From positions 1-64,000 of the forward strand of contig NZ_JAERRB010000004.1 of assembly GCF_016735595.1 (NCBI RefSeq): 64,000 bases of DNA, written 5' to 3'. This DNA comes from Chryseolinea lacunae (GTDB lineage Bacteria > Bacteroidota > Bacteroidia > Cytophagales > Cyclobacteriaceae). Of the stretch, positions 14,436 through 23,668 are shown piece by piece (the stretch's first letter is position 1; every line of letters starts with the position of its first letter). Under the pieces are notes generated by a model that saw nothing but the letters and a program-made list of their open reading frames with translations, was not told the origin of the DNA and ran no database searches. The translations under genes were made by a program, and so were the position numbers.

Positions 14436-15896
14436 TTAAAGTGACACAACGCTGTCGCTTTTTCGCGATGTGAGTGCCAGGCCAAGGAAGGTGATGAGTC
14501 CGTTCAGCACCAGAATTTCCAGTCCAAACTTGTAGCCACCAAACCATGCTTCGGAGTTGGCGCTAATCACATACGACAACACCGGCGACAACACACAAAT
14601 GAACGGCACCAGTTTGTCGCGCACTTGGAGCTTTGTGAAGATGCCAAACGTGAACAGCCCCAGCAATGGACCATAGGTGTAGCCCGCCACATTCAACACC
14701 GCGTCGATGACCGACCGCTCGTTGATTTCTTTGAACACGACAATGATGACCAGGAACAGCAGGGAGAACCCTACGTGCACCATAAATTTCTGACGCTTCT
14801 TGGTGGCTTCGTCTTTGTCTTTAAAATTCAGGAAGTCGATGCAAAACGAAGTGGTCAATCCCGTGAGGGCTGAGTCGGCGCTGGCGTATGACGATGCCGT
14901 TATGCCCAGAAGGAAGAAGATGCCCACGGCCAGACCGAGTTCATGCACAGCAAGCGAAGGAAACAGCGTGTCGGAAGAGGCGGGCACGGGTATGTTGTTT
15001 TGTGCGCTGTAGAGGTAGAGCAATGCGCCCAGCATGAGGAACAAAATGTTGACGACCACCAGCGTGATGCTGAACCAGAACATGTTCTTTTGCGCTTCGC
15101 CCAGGTTTTTGCACGTCAGGTTTTTTTGCATGATCTCCTGGTCCATGCCCGTCATGGTGATGGTGATGAACGCGCCGCCTAAAAACTGTTTCCAGAAAAA
15201 TTGTGTGGAGGCCGCATCTTCGAAGTGGAACACCTGCGCATAGGGGCCGTTGGCCAGAGTGCTCACCATTTCGCTAAACGACCAGCCCAGCCGGCCCGTG
15301 ATCTGCCACACGGCAATGCACACGGCGGTGATGAGGAAGATGGTTTGAAAGGAGTCGGTCCACACGATGGTTTTTACGCCGCCTTTGAATGTGTAGATCC
15401 AGATGAGCACGATGGTGGTGGCCACGGTGACAATGAAGGGCACGTGCCAGGCGTCGAACAAAAACAGTTGCAAAACCGTGGCGGCCAGATAGAGGCGAAG
15501 GGATGACCCGATGGTGCGCGACACCAGGAAGAAAAAAGCTCCGGTTTTGTAGGACCAGAAGCTGAAACGCTTTTCGAGGTAGGTGTAGATCGATATGAGA
15601 TTGAGGCGGTAGTACAACGGCATCAACACCCCGATGATGACCCAATAGCCCACCAGGTAGCCCAGCACCACCTGGAAGTAGCCAAAGCCGATTTTGCCCA
15701 CGTTGCCGGGAACGGATATGAATGTGACGCCGGAGAGGGAGGAGCCGATCATGCCAAAGGCCACCAGATACCACGGCGACTGGCGGTTGGCGGTGAAAAA
15801 CGTGTTTGTGTCGGCTCCGCGTGACGTGATTACGGAAATGAGAATGAGCACGCCGAAATACACAATCATGATGGTGACAACCAGGGCTGGGGTCAT
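14436..15896 (-). CDS. Sodium:solute symporter (SSS family)
   Basis: 486 residues from ATG 15896; a TTG nine codons upstream is less likely. About 13 hydrophobic helices span the length. Family marks include the early SRGADTNTFFTANRQSPWYLVAFGMIGSSLSGVTFISVPG segment, where the second half is the conserved glycine- and serine-rich helix, and the later ITASSYASADSALTGLTTSF helix that forms the Na+ site. SSS proteins import sugars, amino acids or organic anions with sodium. Substrate cannot be inferred, because the gene is alone and divergent from clpS. Confidence 0.9.
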   Translation of the reverse strand: MTPALVVTIMIVYFGVLILISVITSRGADTNTFFTANRQSPWYLVAFGMIGSSLSGVTFISVPGNVGKIGFGYFQVVLGYLVGYWVIIGVLMPLYYRLNLISIYTYLEKRFSFWSYKTGAFFFLVSRTIGSSLRLYLAATVLQLFLFDAWHVPFIVTVATTIVLIWIYTFKGGVKTIVWTDSFQTIFLITAVCIAVWQITGRLGWSFSEMVSTLANGPYAQVFHFEDAASTQFFWKQFLGGAFITITMTGMDQEIMQKNLTCKNLGEAQKNMFWFSITLVVVNILFLMLGALLYLYSAQNNIPVPASSDTLFPSLAVHELGLAVGIFFLLGITASSYASADSALTGLTTSFCIDFLNFKDKDEATKKRQKFMVHVGFSLLFLVIIVVFKEINERSVIDAVLNVAGYTYGPLLGLFTFGIFTKLQVRDKLVPFICVLSPVLSYVISANSEAWFGGYKFGLEILVLNGLITFLGLALTSRKSDSVVSL

Positions 15897-15996
15897 GGTG
15901 TTTGTTGTTTTTTGAAGGGTCAAAGAACTTGCAGATGGGGGGAAAATCCAAATTTTAAAACCCGCCCGGGCTATTCCCTTCGTGGCTGAAAATCGC

Positions 15997-16004
15997 TACC
16001 TTTG
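15997..16004 (+). promoter_or_regulatory. -7 element TAnnTTTG for clpS
   Basis: TACCTTTG matches the Bacteroidota -7 consensus exactly and lies 24 bp before the clpS start. No good TTTG at the -33 position was seen. Confidence 0.5.
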
Positions 16005-16028
16005 TGTTTCCGAAAATTTTCTTGCGCT

Positions 16029-16310
16029 ATGAAGCCCGCTTACCAGGAAGAAGTACTTGTTGATGTATTGGAGGCTACGGAGACCATTGACCAAATGGAC
16101 CTCGTGGTGTTTAACGACGACGTGAATACGTTTGACCATGTCATTGCCACGCTCATCCGCGTTTGTGAACACACGCCGGAGCAAGCTGAACAGTGCACGT
16201 TGCTGATTCACTACAAGGGCAAGTGTGCCGTGAAAATGGGCACGTTCAATTTTCTGAAGCCGTTGCGCGAAGCCATCTGCGAAGCCGGCATCGACGCCCG
16301 CATTCTGTAA
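16029..16310 (+). CDS. clpS: ATP-dependent Clp protease adaptor ClpS
   Basis: 93 residues from ATG 16029, supported by the -7 element 24 bp upstream. The core ClpS features are present: VVFNDDVNTFDHVIATL (residues 26-42), whose Asn-Asp and following residues bind N-degron amino termini and ClpA/C, and LIHYKGKCAV (59-68). ClpS delivers N-end-rule substrates to the ClpAP/ClpCP protease in the cytoplasm. recR follows after 32 bp on the same strand, so co-transcription is likely. Confidence 0.93.
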   Translation: MKPAYQEEVLVDVLEATETIDQMDLVVFNDDVNTFDHVIATLIRVCEHTPEQAEQCTLLIHYKGKCAVKMGTFNFLKPLREAICEAGIDARIL

Positions 16311-16342
16311 TGCCCCAAACGCAAAAACCGTAAAACACCAGG

Positions 16343-16951
16343 GTGGAATATCCTTCGAAACTGATAGAAAATGCCGTCAACCAGATTTCAAAGCTTCCGG
16401 GCATCGGCAAAAAAACAGCCCTGCGGTTGGTTCTTCATCTCATAAAAGATAAAGAAGAAAACACGATGGCCCTGGCCGACGCGCTGGTGACCCTTCGCTC
16501 CAAAATTAAATTCTGCACCACCTGCCACAATATTTCCGACGAGGAGGTTTGCTCCATTTGCCGCAGCCCCCGCCGCGACCGCGCGTTGCTGTGTGTGGTG
16601 GAAGACGCCAAAGATGTGATGGCCATTGAAAACACGGCGCAATACAACGGCGTGTATCATGTGCTGGGGGGCGTGATCTCTCCCATGAATGGCATCGGGC
16701 CAACGGACCTCAACATTGAGACGCTGGTGGCGCGGCTCAGTCAGGGCCAGACCGAAATAAAGGAAGTGATTCTTGCGCTGAGCCCCACCATGGAGGGCGA
16801 CACCACGGCGTTCTATATTAACCGTCGCATCAAAGACCTGTTGTTGAGAGTGAGTGTGATTGCGCGGGGTGTTCCCGTGGGAGGCGACCTGGAATATGCC
16901 GACGAAATTACGTTGGGTCGCAGCATCATCGGGCGCACACTTTTTGGTTAG
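16343..16951 (+). CDS. recR: Recombination protein RecR
   Basis: 202 residues from GTG 16343. The N-terminal helix-hairpin-helix reads ISKLPGIGKKTALRLVLHL (15-33). A C4 zinc finger uses C58, C61, C70 and C73. A Toprim domain starts at LCVVEDAKDVMAIE (about 84), followed by the conserved GGVISPMNGIGP and the C-terminal Walker-B-like region. RecR with RecO/RecF loads RecA at gapped DNA. Full length for the family. Confidence 0.96.
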   Translation: MEYPSKLIENAVNQISKLPGIGKKTALRLVLHLIKDKEENTMALADALVTLRSKIKFCTTCHNISDEEVCSICRSPRRDRALLCVVEDAKDVMAIENTAQYNGVYHVLGGVISPMNGIGPTDLNIETLVARLSQGQTEIKEVILALSPTMEGDTTAFYINRRIKDLLLRVSVIARGVPVGGDLEYADEITLGRSIIGRTLFG

Positions 16952-17118
16952 TCGTCCATTCATTCAAGCCTCTTTCCGCCCGGCTATTATTTTCCGTTAA
17001 CTACCTTTCGTTAGCACGAACCTGCTGAATTTTTATCCGTTAACCTCGTGCGTGACCTTCCAACTTCGGATTTAAATTATTTTCTTTGCCCGCTTTTCAT
17101 TTTGCAACACAACAACTT

Positions 17119-18315
17119 ATGACAAAACTTTCTAACCGCATCGAAGCCATCCAGGAGTCAGCCACGCTGGCCATGGCGGCAAAGGCTCGTGAATTCAAAA
17201 CCAAAGGCATCGACGTGATCGGCCTTAGCCTCGGCGAACCCGATTTTAAAACCCCAAAGCACATCTGCGACGCTGCCAAGAATGCGATTGACGAAGGAAA
17301 GTATTTTGCCTACCCTCCCGTGGCCGGCTACCAGGATTTGCGCGAAGCACTGGCCACCAAGTATCAGAAAGAAAACAACGTGCCCTATAAGGCCGAAAAT
17401 ATTGTGGTGTCGAACGGCGCCAAGCAGTCGATTGCCAACGCCATGCTCGCCCTGTTGAATCCCGGCGACGAAGTGGTGGTGTTCTCTCCTTATTGGGTGA
17501 GCTATGACGCCCTGGTGCGTTTGGCCGAAGGCACACCCGTGATTGTGAAGGGTGGCATTGAAAATGATTTTAAAGTGACGGCCGCACAACTTGAAGCTGC
17601 CATCACTTCGAAAACAAAACTCATTATCTTCTCTTCGCCCTGCAACCCTACGGGTTCGGTGTTCTCGAAGAAAGAATTGCAAGACATTGCCACCGTGGTG
17701 TTGAAGCACAAAGATTTGTTGGTGATTGCCGACGAGATCTATGAGCACATCAACTTCACAGGCGAGCAGGTGAGCATTGCCTCGTTCCCCGGCATGTTCG
17801 ACCGCACCATTACCGTGAACGGCTTTGCGAAAGGCTTTGCCATGACCGGCTGGAGAGTGGGCTACATTGCCGCTCCCAAATGGATTGCCGACGGCTGCAA
17901 CAAAGTGCAAGGCCAGATCACCTCAGCAAACTGCTCTATTGCCCAACGCGCTGCTCTTGCGGCCGTGACCGGCGACATTGAGCCCACCAACAAGATGGTG
18001 GCCGAATATCGCAACCGTCGCGAAATTGTGTATCAATTGCTGAAAGAACTTCCCGGTGTGAAAACCAATTTCCCCGAAGGTGCTTTCTACTTCTTCCCCG
18101 ATGTGAGCTCTTACTTCGGCAAAGCCGATGGTTCGTTTGTGATTAAGAATGCCGACGACTTCTGTTTGTGGATGCTGGAGAAGGGACACGTGGCCCTGGT
18201 GCCCGGTGGTGCTTTTGGCGATGAAGATTGCGTGCGCCTGAGCTATGCCGCTTCTGAAAAAGATTTGAAAGAAGCCCTGAAGCGCATGAAAGATGCGCTG
18301 GCCACATTGAAATAA
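17119..18315 (+). CDS. Class I pyridoxal-phosphate aminotransferase (aspartate-type)
   Basis: 398 residues from ATG 17119; an in-frame TTG at 17086 was not used. Fold type I marks: SLGEPDF (37-43), the SSPCNPTG motif (172-179), DEIYEH (205-210), and Schiff-base Lys238 in NGFAKGFAMTGWRVGY. This pattern belongs to the aspartate/prephenate aminotransferase subgroup (AspB/AatA type), which moves an amino group between aspartate and 2-oxoglutarate or keto acids. Exact substrate is not certain. The gene is monocistronic, converging with a regulator gene. Confidence 0.93.
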   Translation: MTKLSNRIEAIQESATLAMAAKAREFKTKGIDVIGLSLGEPDFKTPKHICDAAKNAIDEGKYFAYPPVAGYQDLREALATKYQKENNVPYKAENIVVSNGAKQSIANAMLALLNPGDEVVVFSPYWVSYDALVRLAEGTPVIVKGGIENDFKVTAAQLEAAITSKTKLIIFSSPCNPTGSVFSKKELQDIATVVLKHKDLLVIADEIYEHINFTGEQVSIASFPGMFDRTITVNGFAKGFAMTGWRVGYIAAPKWIADGCNKVQGQITSANCSIAQRAALAAVTGDIEPTNKMVAEYRNRREIVYQLLKELPGVKTNFPEGAFYFFPDVSSYFGKADGSFVIKNADDFCLWMLEKGHVALVPGGAFGDEDCVRLSYAASEKDLKEALKRMKDALATLK

Positions 18316-18326
18316 AAATTTAGCAG

Positions 18327-19307
18327 CTACACTATACGGTTCTTCAACTGGATGATCTTCTGTTCCATCTGGTTGAAGAACTTTGCTCTTTCTTTCTCGC
18401 CCGTGGTGCTGATGAGCACCGATTTGTTGATGAGGTTCACCAGGTAATCTTCGGTTTGTTTGCAAAACGGCTCCTGCGACGTGGTGAGTATGTTCATGGT
18501 ATTGTAGGGAATGAACGTGACACGTTTGTCGCCCATGCGAAACAGGATGGTGTTGTCGGCAATGAGCAGGTCGTTTTTGTAGAGGTGGAATTTGTTTTCG
18601 GGTTTGTCGCGATAGCCCAGCGTGGCCCACGAACGGATTTCGCGCACCAGCAGAATATATTCATCGCACAATTGCGCGGCGTGTTGCGGGTTAGCAAAGA
18701 AGCCACACTCGTGATAGAATTCGATTTGCCGCAGCGTTACGTTCAACGTTTCTTCGCTCCAGATTTCGATGCGCGGTGTTTCGGTGTAGCGTCGCCATAT
18801 TTTTTCGCCGAGTGTCACCAGTTCTTTTGGGATGAGGTCGGGCGAGAAGGGCACATCCTGATAGTCTTCTTCTTTCAGCACGGAGTTCATCCAGAAAAAC
18901 ATTTTGAAGGGGCCCATCAACGGTGAGTTGAAATAGTAGAACACCGGAATGTCTTTCGCGAAATAGATGAGCTGTTTGTCGGTGAAGGGCACCAGCATTT
19001 CGAGGTTGTGGAGCACAGACTTCAGCCACTTGTCGAACGTGAAGTGTTTGGAGTCGACCACGCGGTAGTGGAACGACACCATTTCGTTTGATGGCGATAA
19101 CAAAGAGTCGACCGAAACGCCGAAGCGGTTGCAGAGGGTCTTCACTTCGTCGAGCGACAGGATGGTTTCGCCCCGGATGCGGCGGTAGGCGCTGTCGCGG
19201 CTGATGTTGAGGATGTCCGACAGTTCGTCGGCCATGGAAAGGTTGGGCGCGAGCCGGCGCTTCACCTGGTCGAGAAAGGCGGACTGGATGTTGTCTGTGA
19301 GGGTCAT
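18327..19307 (-). CDS. Helix-turn-helix transcriptional regulator
   Basis: 326 residues from ATG 19307; a TTG two codons upstream is also in frame. The N-terminus carries a Cro/CI-like helix-turn-helix (MADELSDILNISRDSAYRRIRGE, then LSLDEVKTLCNRFGVSVD, residues about 26-70). The remaining 250 residues are helical with many aromatics and no clear ligand-binding motif. This architecture is common and uncharacterised in Bacteroidota. It is divergent from the response-regulator gene starting at 19496, with a 188-bp spacer that may be a shared control region. Confidence 0.8.
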   Translation of the reverse strand: MTLTDNIQSAFLDQVKRRLAPNLSMADELSDILNISRDSAYRRIRGETILSLDEVKTLCNRFGVSVDSLLSPSNEMVSFHYRVVDSKHFTFDKWLKSVLHNLEMLVPFTDKQLIYFAKDIPVFYYFNSPLMGPFKMFFWMNSVLKEEDYQDVPFSPDLIPKELVTLGEKIWRRYTETPRIEIWSEETLNVTLRQIEFYHECGFFANPQHAAQLCDEYILLVREIRSWATLGYRDKPENKFHLYKNDLLIADNTILFRMGDKRVTFIPYNTMNILTTSQEPFCKQTEDYLVNLINKSVLISTTGEKERAKFFNQMEQKIIQLKNRIV

Positions 19308-19495
19308 TTGCAAATAATACTACAAAAGTTCGGAGCCATTTGCAAAAAATGCAACTCCACCGGCATTGCAAGCCGTTGAGTGTGCCGATGCGGGGTAATA
19401 AATGAATAACAAAAGTGGGGCGTCGGTAGAATATGCCACAAGGCGCGTTGGGCAGCACGCTATTTTCGAAGTGTTAAAAAAAATGCCTTACCCTC

Positions 19496-20383
19496 ATGAC
19501 ACCCCTAACCGCTTCAACTTTTCAAATTCCTGAAATTCATTTTGGTCTGAACGTGAATCATCACGACCAGCCGCGCTTCGCCTTGCTGATTGTGGAGCAG
19601 GACCAGGCACAGTGTGCCGCGCTGGCCGCCATGTTCTGCAATAACTATGTGGTGCACGTGGCCACCACCGGCGAACAAGGTCTGGCGCTGGCCCAGCAAA
19701 GGGTGCCCGACCTCATCCTTACCGACCTCATGACCCTGACCGACGATGGGCTGCCACTCTGTGCGCAACTGAAGCAAAGCGAATCGACCAATCACATTCC
19801 CGTGATTCTGCTGTCGGAACAAACGGATATCTACAGCAAGATGAAAGGCCTCTATCAGGGTGCCGACGATTTTGTGACGCGGCCGTTTCATTTTTTGGAA
19901 TTGCAGATGCGCATTCAGAACCTCATACAACTGCGCTGCAACCTGCAACGCAAATACAGCCAACCCGTAGTGCCCGACCCTGCCGACCAATGGCAATCGG
20001 AAGACGATCGTTTTATGCAGCATGTGATGACTGTGGCTGAGAAGCATCTTGAGAACGGTGGCTTCACCATTGCCGCATTTGCGCGCGAGGTGGGTCTTAG
20101 TCGCGCACAACTCTATCGCCGCCTCATGGCCGTGACGGGATATTCGGCCAACGATTTTATGCGTCGTCTCCGGTTGCAACGCGCGGCCGAGTTGTTGAAG
20201 AAGCGCGTGGGCAACGTGAGTGAAGTGGCCTATCGCGTGGGCTTTACCAGTCTCTCCTATTTTGCGCGCTGCTTCAAAGAACAGCATCATCATTCGCCCA
20301 GCGATTATGTGCGCAAAAAAGCAACCCCGCGCGGCACAAAAGACATCACGGTTTCGTGGCAGCGCCGCATGGCGGAGGCATAA
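19496..20383 (+). CDS. Response regulator with AraC-type DNA-binding domain and degenerate receiver
   Basis: 295 residues. A receiver domain (about 28-145) keeps the phosphoacceptor position D77 in LILTDLMT. However, the acidic pair reads E34-Q35 instead of Asp-Asp, the switch Thr is Ser107, and the conserved Lys is Arg129 (VTRPF). An AraC helix-turn-helix pair follows (about 190-275) with SRAQLYRRL and the SEVAYRVGFTSLSYFARCFKEQ signature. No histidine kinase is adjacent, so this looks like an orphan regulator whose control by phosphorylation is doubtful. The first 25 residues before the receiver are poorly conserved, and a later start is possible. Confidence 0.85.
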   Translation: MTPLTASTFQIPEIHFGLNVNHHDQPRFALLIVEQDQAQCAALAAMFCNNYVVHVATTGEQGLALAQQRVPDLILTDLMTLTDDGLPLCAQLKQSESTNHIPVILLSEQTDIYSKMKGLYQGADDFVTRPFHFLELQMRIQNLIQLRCNLQRKYSQPVVPDPADQWQSEDDRFMQHVMTVAEKHLENGGFTIAAFAREVGLSRAQLYRRLMAVTGYSANDFMRRLRLQRAAELLKKRVGNVSEVAYRVGFTSLSYFARCFKEQHHHSPSDYVRKKATPRGTKDITVSWQRRMAEA

Positions 20384-20391
20384 AAGAATGC

Positions 20392-21618
20392 TTAGTTGTT
20401 TTCGAATTGCTTTTCGAGCGGTGCAATCTTTTCCAGGTCGTCGAGCACCTTGCGGTCTACGGGTGTGTCTTTGATGACGTTGTAGTCGTCCCAGAATTTT
20501 TTGTTGTAGGGGTAGTCCTGGTATTGCAGGCCGTAGTTGCGCATTTTTTCGGTGGTGCCGATGCGCGAGGCGGGTTCGGGCAAGACGTGGTTCACCAGCA
20601 GGTTTTGCACGAGTTCGGTTTCGAATTGGAACTTGTCGTTGGCTTCTTCATACCATCGCTCTTTTGACGTGACGGTGATGTAGTTGAGATACATCTTGCC
20701 GTTGTAGCGTTTGAAGTCGATGGTTTTTTTGAACGAGATGTATTTGCTCACCAGGTTGCGGCGCTTCTCGTGGTTGTCGCCGCTGATTTCAAATTCTAAA
20801 CGCAGGATGGAATAGTCTTCTTTATTGATGTAGACCTGGAGGAAAAAATCTTTTGTGTTTGACACTACATAAATTTCCTGGTCATTATAGAAAGAGTCTT
20901 TCTCGCGCACAATGTTGCTGAGGAATTCGTCGTCGGCTTCAATTTGGCGGTAGCGGATGTTGTTGTGGAGTAGCAGGTCTTCCAGCAGGTTGCGTTGCCC
21001 GAAGTAGGTGGTGAATTTGTTGTCGTAGCCCAGGCTCTTGCGCACTTCCACCAGCTTCACGCGTTCGCGGAGTTTGGATTTGTTTCGGGGCTCGGCATAG
21101 TTTTCGTCATAGATTTTTACGGCGGCTTCGAGCAGGGAGATGTAGGTGCCTCCCACTTTTTTGACGTCGCGATAGAAACCGTCGAGCATGAAGGGTTTCA
21201 TGGGAAAGTTTTGTTCGATGCGGCTGAGGGCGATCTGCAAAATTTCGCCGCCGGTGAGTGAGTCGGTGACCACAATTTCGGGCAGCACGGTGGTGGATTT
21301 CACCATGAGGATGACCTTTGTGTTGTTTTCAACGAGCGACCAGATGGGGGCTTCGAAGTTTTCGTAGCCAATCATGCTGATGATGAGCAGCTCGTTGCGG
21401 TATTCGGACGGGAAATGGAAATCGAACTCGCCTTGCAGGTTGGAGATGGTGCCGATAGGCTTACCCTTGATGCCTATGGAGGCATAGGTGAGCGGTTCCT
21501 GTGTTTCGTTGTCCAGCACCCGGGCGGAGAGGGTCAGTTTTTGCCCCTGGACACTAAAAAACAGAAAGCAGGCGACGAAAAGAAAAAAGGCCCTCATTAC
21601 AAGATTCAAGATGGCCAT
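20392..21618 (-). CDS. Exported carboxypeptidase-regulatory-like protein (DUF5686-like group)
   Basis: 408 residues from ATG 21618, or 401 from ATG 21597; both precede the hydrophobic signal RAFFLFVACFLFFSVQGQ. An upstream in-frame ATG at 21708 would bury the signal. Residues just after the signal form a CarboxypepD-regulatory beta-sandwich (LSARVLDNETQEPLTYASI...TISNLQGEFDF). The remainder (VTDSLTGGEILQIALSRIEQNFP...) resembles the mid-region of DUF5686 proteins but lacks a C-terminal outer-membrane barrel. It is probably a periplasmic or surface protein of unknown role, divergent from the LytS kinase gene. Confidence 0.75.
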   Translation of the reverse strand: MAILNLVMRAFFLFVACFLFFSVQGQKLTLSARVLDNETQEPLTYASIGIKGKPIGTISNLQGEFDFHFPSEYRNELLIISMIGYENFEAPIWSLVENNTKVILMVKSTTVLPEIVVTDSLTGGEILQIALSRIEQNFPMKPFMLDGFYRDVKKVGGTYISLLEAAVKIYDENYAEPRNKSKLRERVKLVEVRKSLGYDNKFTTYFGQRNLLEDLLLHNNIRYRQIEADDEFLSNIVREKDSFYNDQEIYVVSNTKDFFLQVYINKEDYSILRLEFEISGDNHEKRRNLVSKYISFKKTIDFKRYNGKMYLNYITVTSKERWYEEANDKFQFETELVQNLLVNHVLPEPASRIGTTEKMRNYGLQYQDYPYNKKFWDDYNVIKDTPVDRKVLDDLEKIAPLEKQFENN

Positions 21619-21739
21619 TTGCCGCCTTCTTTCAAACTCCCTGTAGGATAATCCCTGAAAATGAAGATTTACCGCCGTAAACCTTTCCTGATCGGTTTTG
21701 CTTTTCATTCTGTAACTTTAATGTACAATTTGGGCTCCC

Positions 21740-22864
21740 TTGAAATTTTTGGAAGAAATACCGCGTATCTGGAAGAAGGCTTATCTGTGGCTCTGCTTTT
21801 GGTTTGCTATTAACTATGGTGTTGGAACCTTCATTGAGTGGGAGCTGAACACCCCCCACACCTACATTTTCTGGAATGCCCTGTCGCTTTTTGAGGCCTT
21901 GTGTGTTCTTATTATCGCCATTTTTTTCTACGCCAACTGGCTTTTCAAGTTCAGTGTCTATGTGCAGGTGACCGGCCATGCCGTGGGCGCCATGATGCAC
22001 TTCCTGATTATGGGGTCGCTCTCGTATTATTTAGAGAACCACGTGGAGGGCTACATTGGCTGGGATGTGTGGCAGGCCCATTTGATTGGCTTGCTGCGGT
22101 GGGAAGGACTCCATTTTCACGATCAGTATATCATGACCGTGGGCGTTTATTATGTGATCAGCTACTTTAAAGGTTTGCAGAAGCGCGAGGCCGAAAAAAG
22201 CGAGCTCTCCCTTAAAAACCGCGAGATGCAGATTTCGCTGCTCAAGTCGCAGATTAACCCGCACTTCCTGTTCAACACCCTCAACTCTATTAATACCCTT
22301 ATTGGCTCCAGCAAGGAGCAGGCCCGCAAGGTTATTACCCAACTTTCTGATATCTTCCGTTATGCCCTCGATTCGCATGGCGACCAAATGGTGAAGCTGA
22401 TCCATGAACTGGACTTCATTGACAACTACATCCGCATTCAGCAGGTGCGCTTTGGCGACCGTATGAAGTTTGTGAAGCAGGTAGACTTTTCGTGTCTGAG
22501 TGTTGAAATTCCGCCCATGATTCTTCAACCTCTTGTGGAGAACTCTGTTAAGTACGGCATCGCCCCCAAAGACGATGGCGGCACCATTATTCTGACCGTG
22601 AAACGCTTCAACAACATGATTTTCTTTGAGGTGAAAGACGACGGCCTGGGTTCGAACGCCAAGAAGGTGATGGATGGCAGCTCGAGCGGCGTGGGCCTGA
22701 ACAACACCGACCAGCGACTTAAAAGCATTTTTGGCCCCGGATCGGGTCTTCGCATCCGTTCTAACGAATGGGGCTATTCCGTCAGCTTCTTCATTCCGTT
22801 TGAAGACGCCGATCAACAAATTGTATCATCAACTCTAGACGAATTAAATAGCAAAGCAGTATGA
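21740..22864 (+). CDS. LytS-type sensor histidine kinase
   Basis: 374 residues from TTG 21740; no suitable ATG gives a full N-terminus. Four hydrophobic segments (about 15-33, 45-67, 78-98, 128-143) form the membrane sensor. A short coiled coil (145-170) leads to the His_kinase motif QINPHFLFNTLNSI, with phosphoacceptor H175. A GHKL ATPase domain follows (PLVENSVKYGI, DDGLG, GVGLNNTDQRL). The next gene, a LytTR regulator, overlaps it by 4 bp, so the two form a co-translated two-component system. No target gene is evident. Confidence 0.9.
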   Translation: MKFLEEIPRIWKKAYLWLCFWFAINYGVGTFIEWELNTPHTYIFWNALSLFEALCVLIIAIFFYANWLFKFSVYVQVTGHAVGAMMHFLIMGSLSYYLENHVEGYIGWDVWQAHLIGLLRWEGLHFHDQYIMTVGVYYVISYFKGLQKREAEKSELSLKNREMQISLLKSQINPHFLFNTLNSINTLIGSSKEQARKVITQLSDIFRYALDSHGDQMVKLIHELDFIDNYIRIQQVRFGDRMKFVKQVDFSCLSVEIPPMILQPLVENSVKYGIAPKDDGGTIILTVKRFNNMIFFEVKDDGLGSNAKKVMDGSSSGVGLNNTDQRLKSIFGPGSGLRIRSNEWGYSVSFFIPFEDADQQIVSSTLDELNSKAV

Positions 22865-23604
22865 ACATAACTTGCGTTATTGTAGACGATGAAAAATTAG
22901 CACGCGATCTTCTCCAGGAATACCTGCAACAAATGCCCAACATCCAGGTGTTGGCCGAATGCGGTAAGGGAAAAGATGCAGTGGAAACCATCGATAAATT
23001 AAAACCCGATCTCGTTTTCCTCGACGTTCAGATGCCCGGCATGACCGGCTTTGACGTGCTGGACGAGATCACCCACGATCCCTATGTGATTTTCTGTACG
23101 GCCTATGATCAATACGCCATCAAGGCGTTTGAAAAAAATGCTGTGGATTACATTCTGAAGCCGCTTGATCAGGAGCGTTTCAAGTTGGGTGTGGAGCGGG
23201 CCATCAACCGCATGAAGGTGGAACAGAACAATGTGGGCGAACTGCTGCGCAACCTGAAGACCGAAAACAAAACCAGCTATGACTCGCACATCTTTGTGCA
23301 AAAGTCGGAGAAGCTTTTGAACCTGCCGGTTGATGAGATTGTGTACCTGGAAGCTTCGGGCGACTACACCATTCTGACCACCAAGGCCGATCAGTTTGTG
23401 AGCTCATCGGGCATTGGCAAGCTGGAAGAAATTCTGAATCCGGAAACGTTTATCCGCGTGCACCGCAGCACCATCATCAACATTAACAGCCTCAAGGAAA
23501 TTGAAAAACATTTCAACGGCGGCATGGTGGTGAAGATGCAAAACGGAAAGAGCTTTCCCGTGAGCCGCACCTATGCGAAACTGATTCGCAAGAAGGTGGT
23601 GTAA
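22861..23604 (+). CDS. LytTR-family response regulator
   Basis: 247 residues, ATG overlapping the kinase stop (ATGA). The receiver domain has the acidic pair D9/D10, phosphoacceptor D55 in LVFLDVQMPG, and the Lys of ILKPLDQ. A LytTR DNA-binding domain occupies about 140-245 (VDEIVYLEASGDYTIL, FIRVHRSTIININ, FPVSRTYAKLIRKK). Cognate regulator of the upstream LytS kinase. Such pairs often control surface or cell-envelope genes. Confidence 0.93.
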   Translation: MNITCVIVDDEKLARDLLQEYLQQMPNIQVLAECGKGKDAVETIDKLKPDLVFLDVQMPGMTGFDVLDEITHDPYVIFCTAYDQYAIKAFEKNAVDYILKPLDQERFKLGVERAINRMKVEQNNVGELLRNLKTENKTSYDSHIFVQKSEKLLNLPVDEIVYLEASGDYTILTTKADQFVSSSGIGKLEEILNPETFIRVHRSTIININSLKEIEKHFNGGMVVKMQNGKSFPVSRTYAKLIRKKVV

Positions 23605-23668
23605 GAAAAATTTTGATTCAACCCAGGACGAAAAGGGTCTTTCTGAAAAGGGAGGTCCTTTTTTATTT

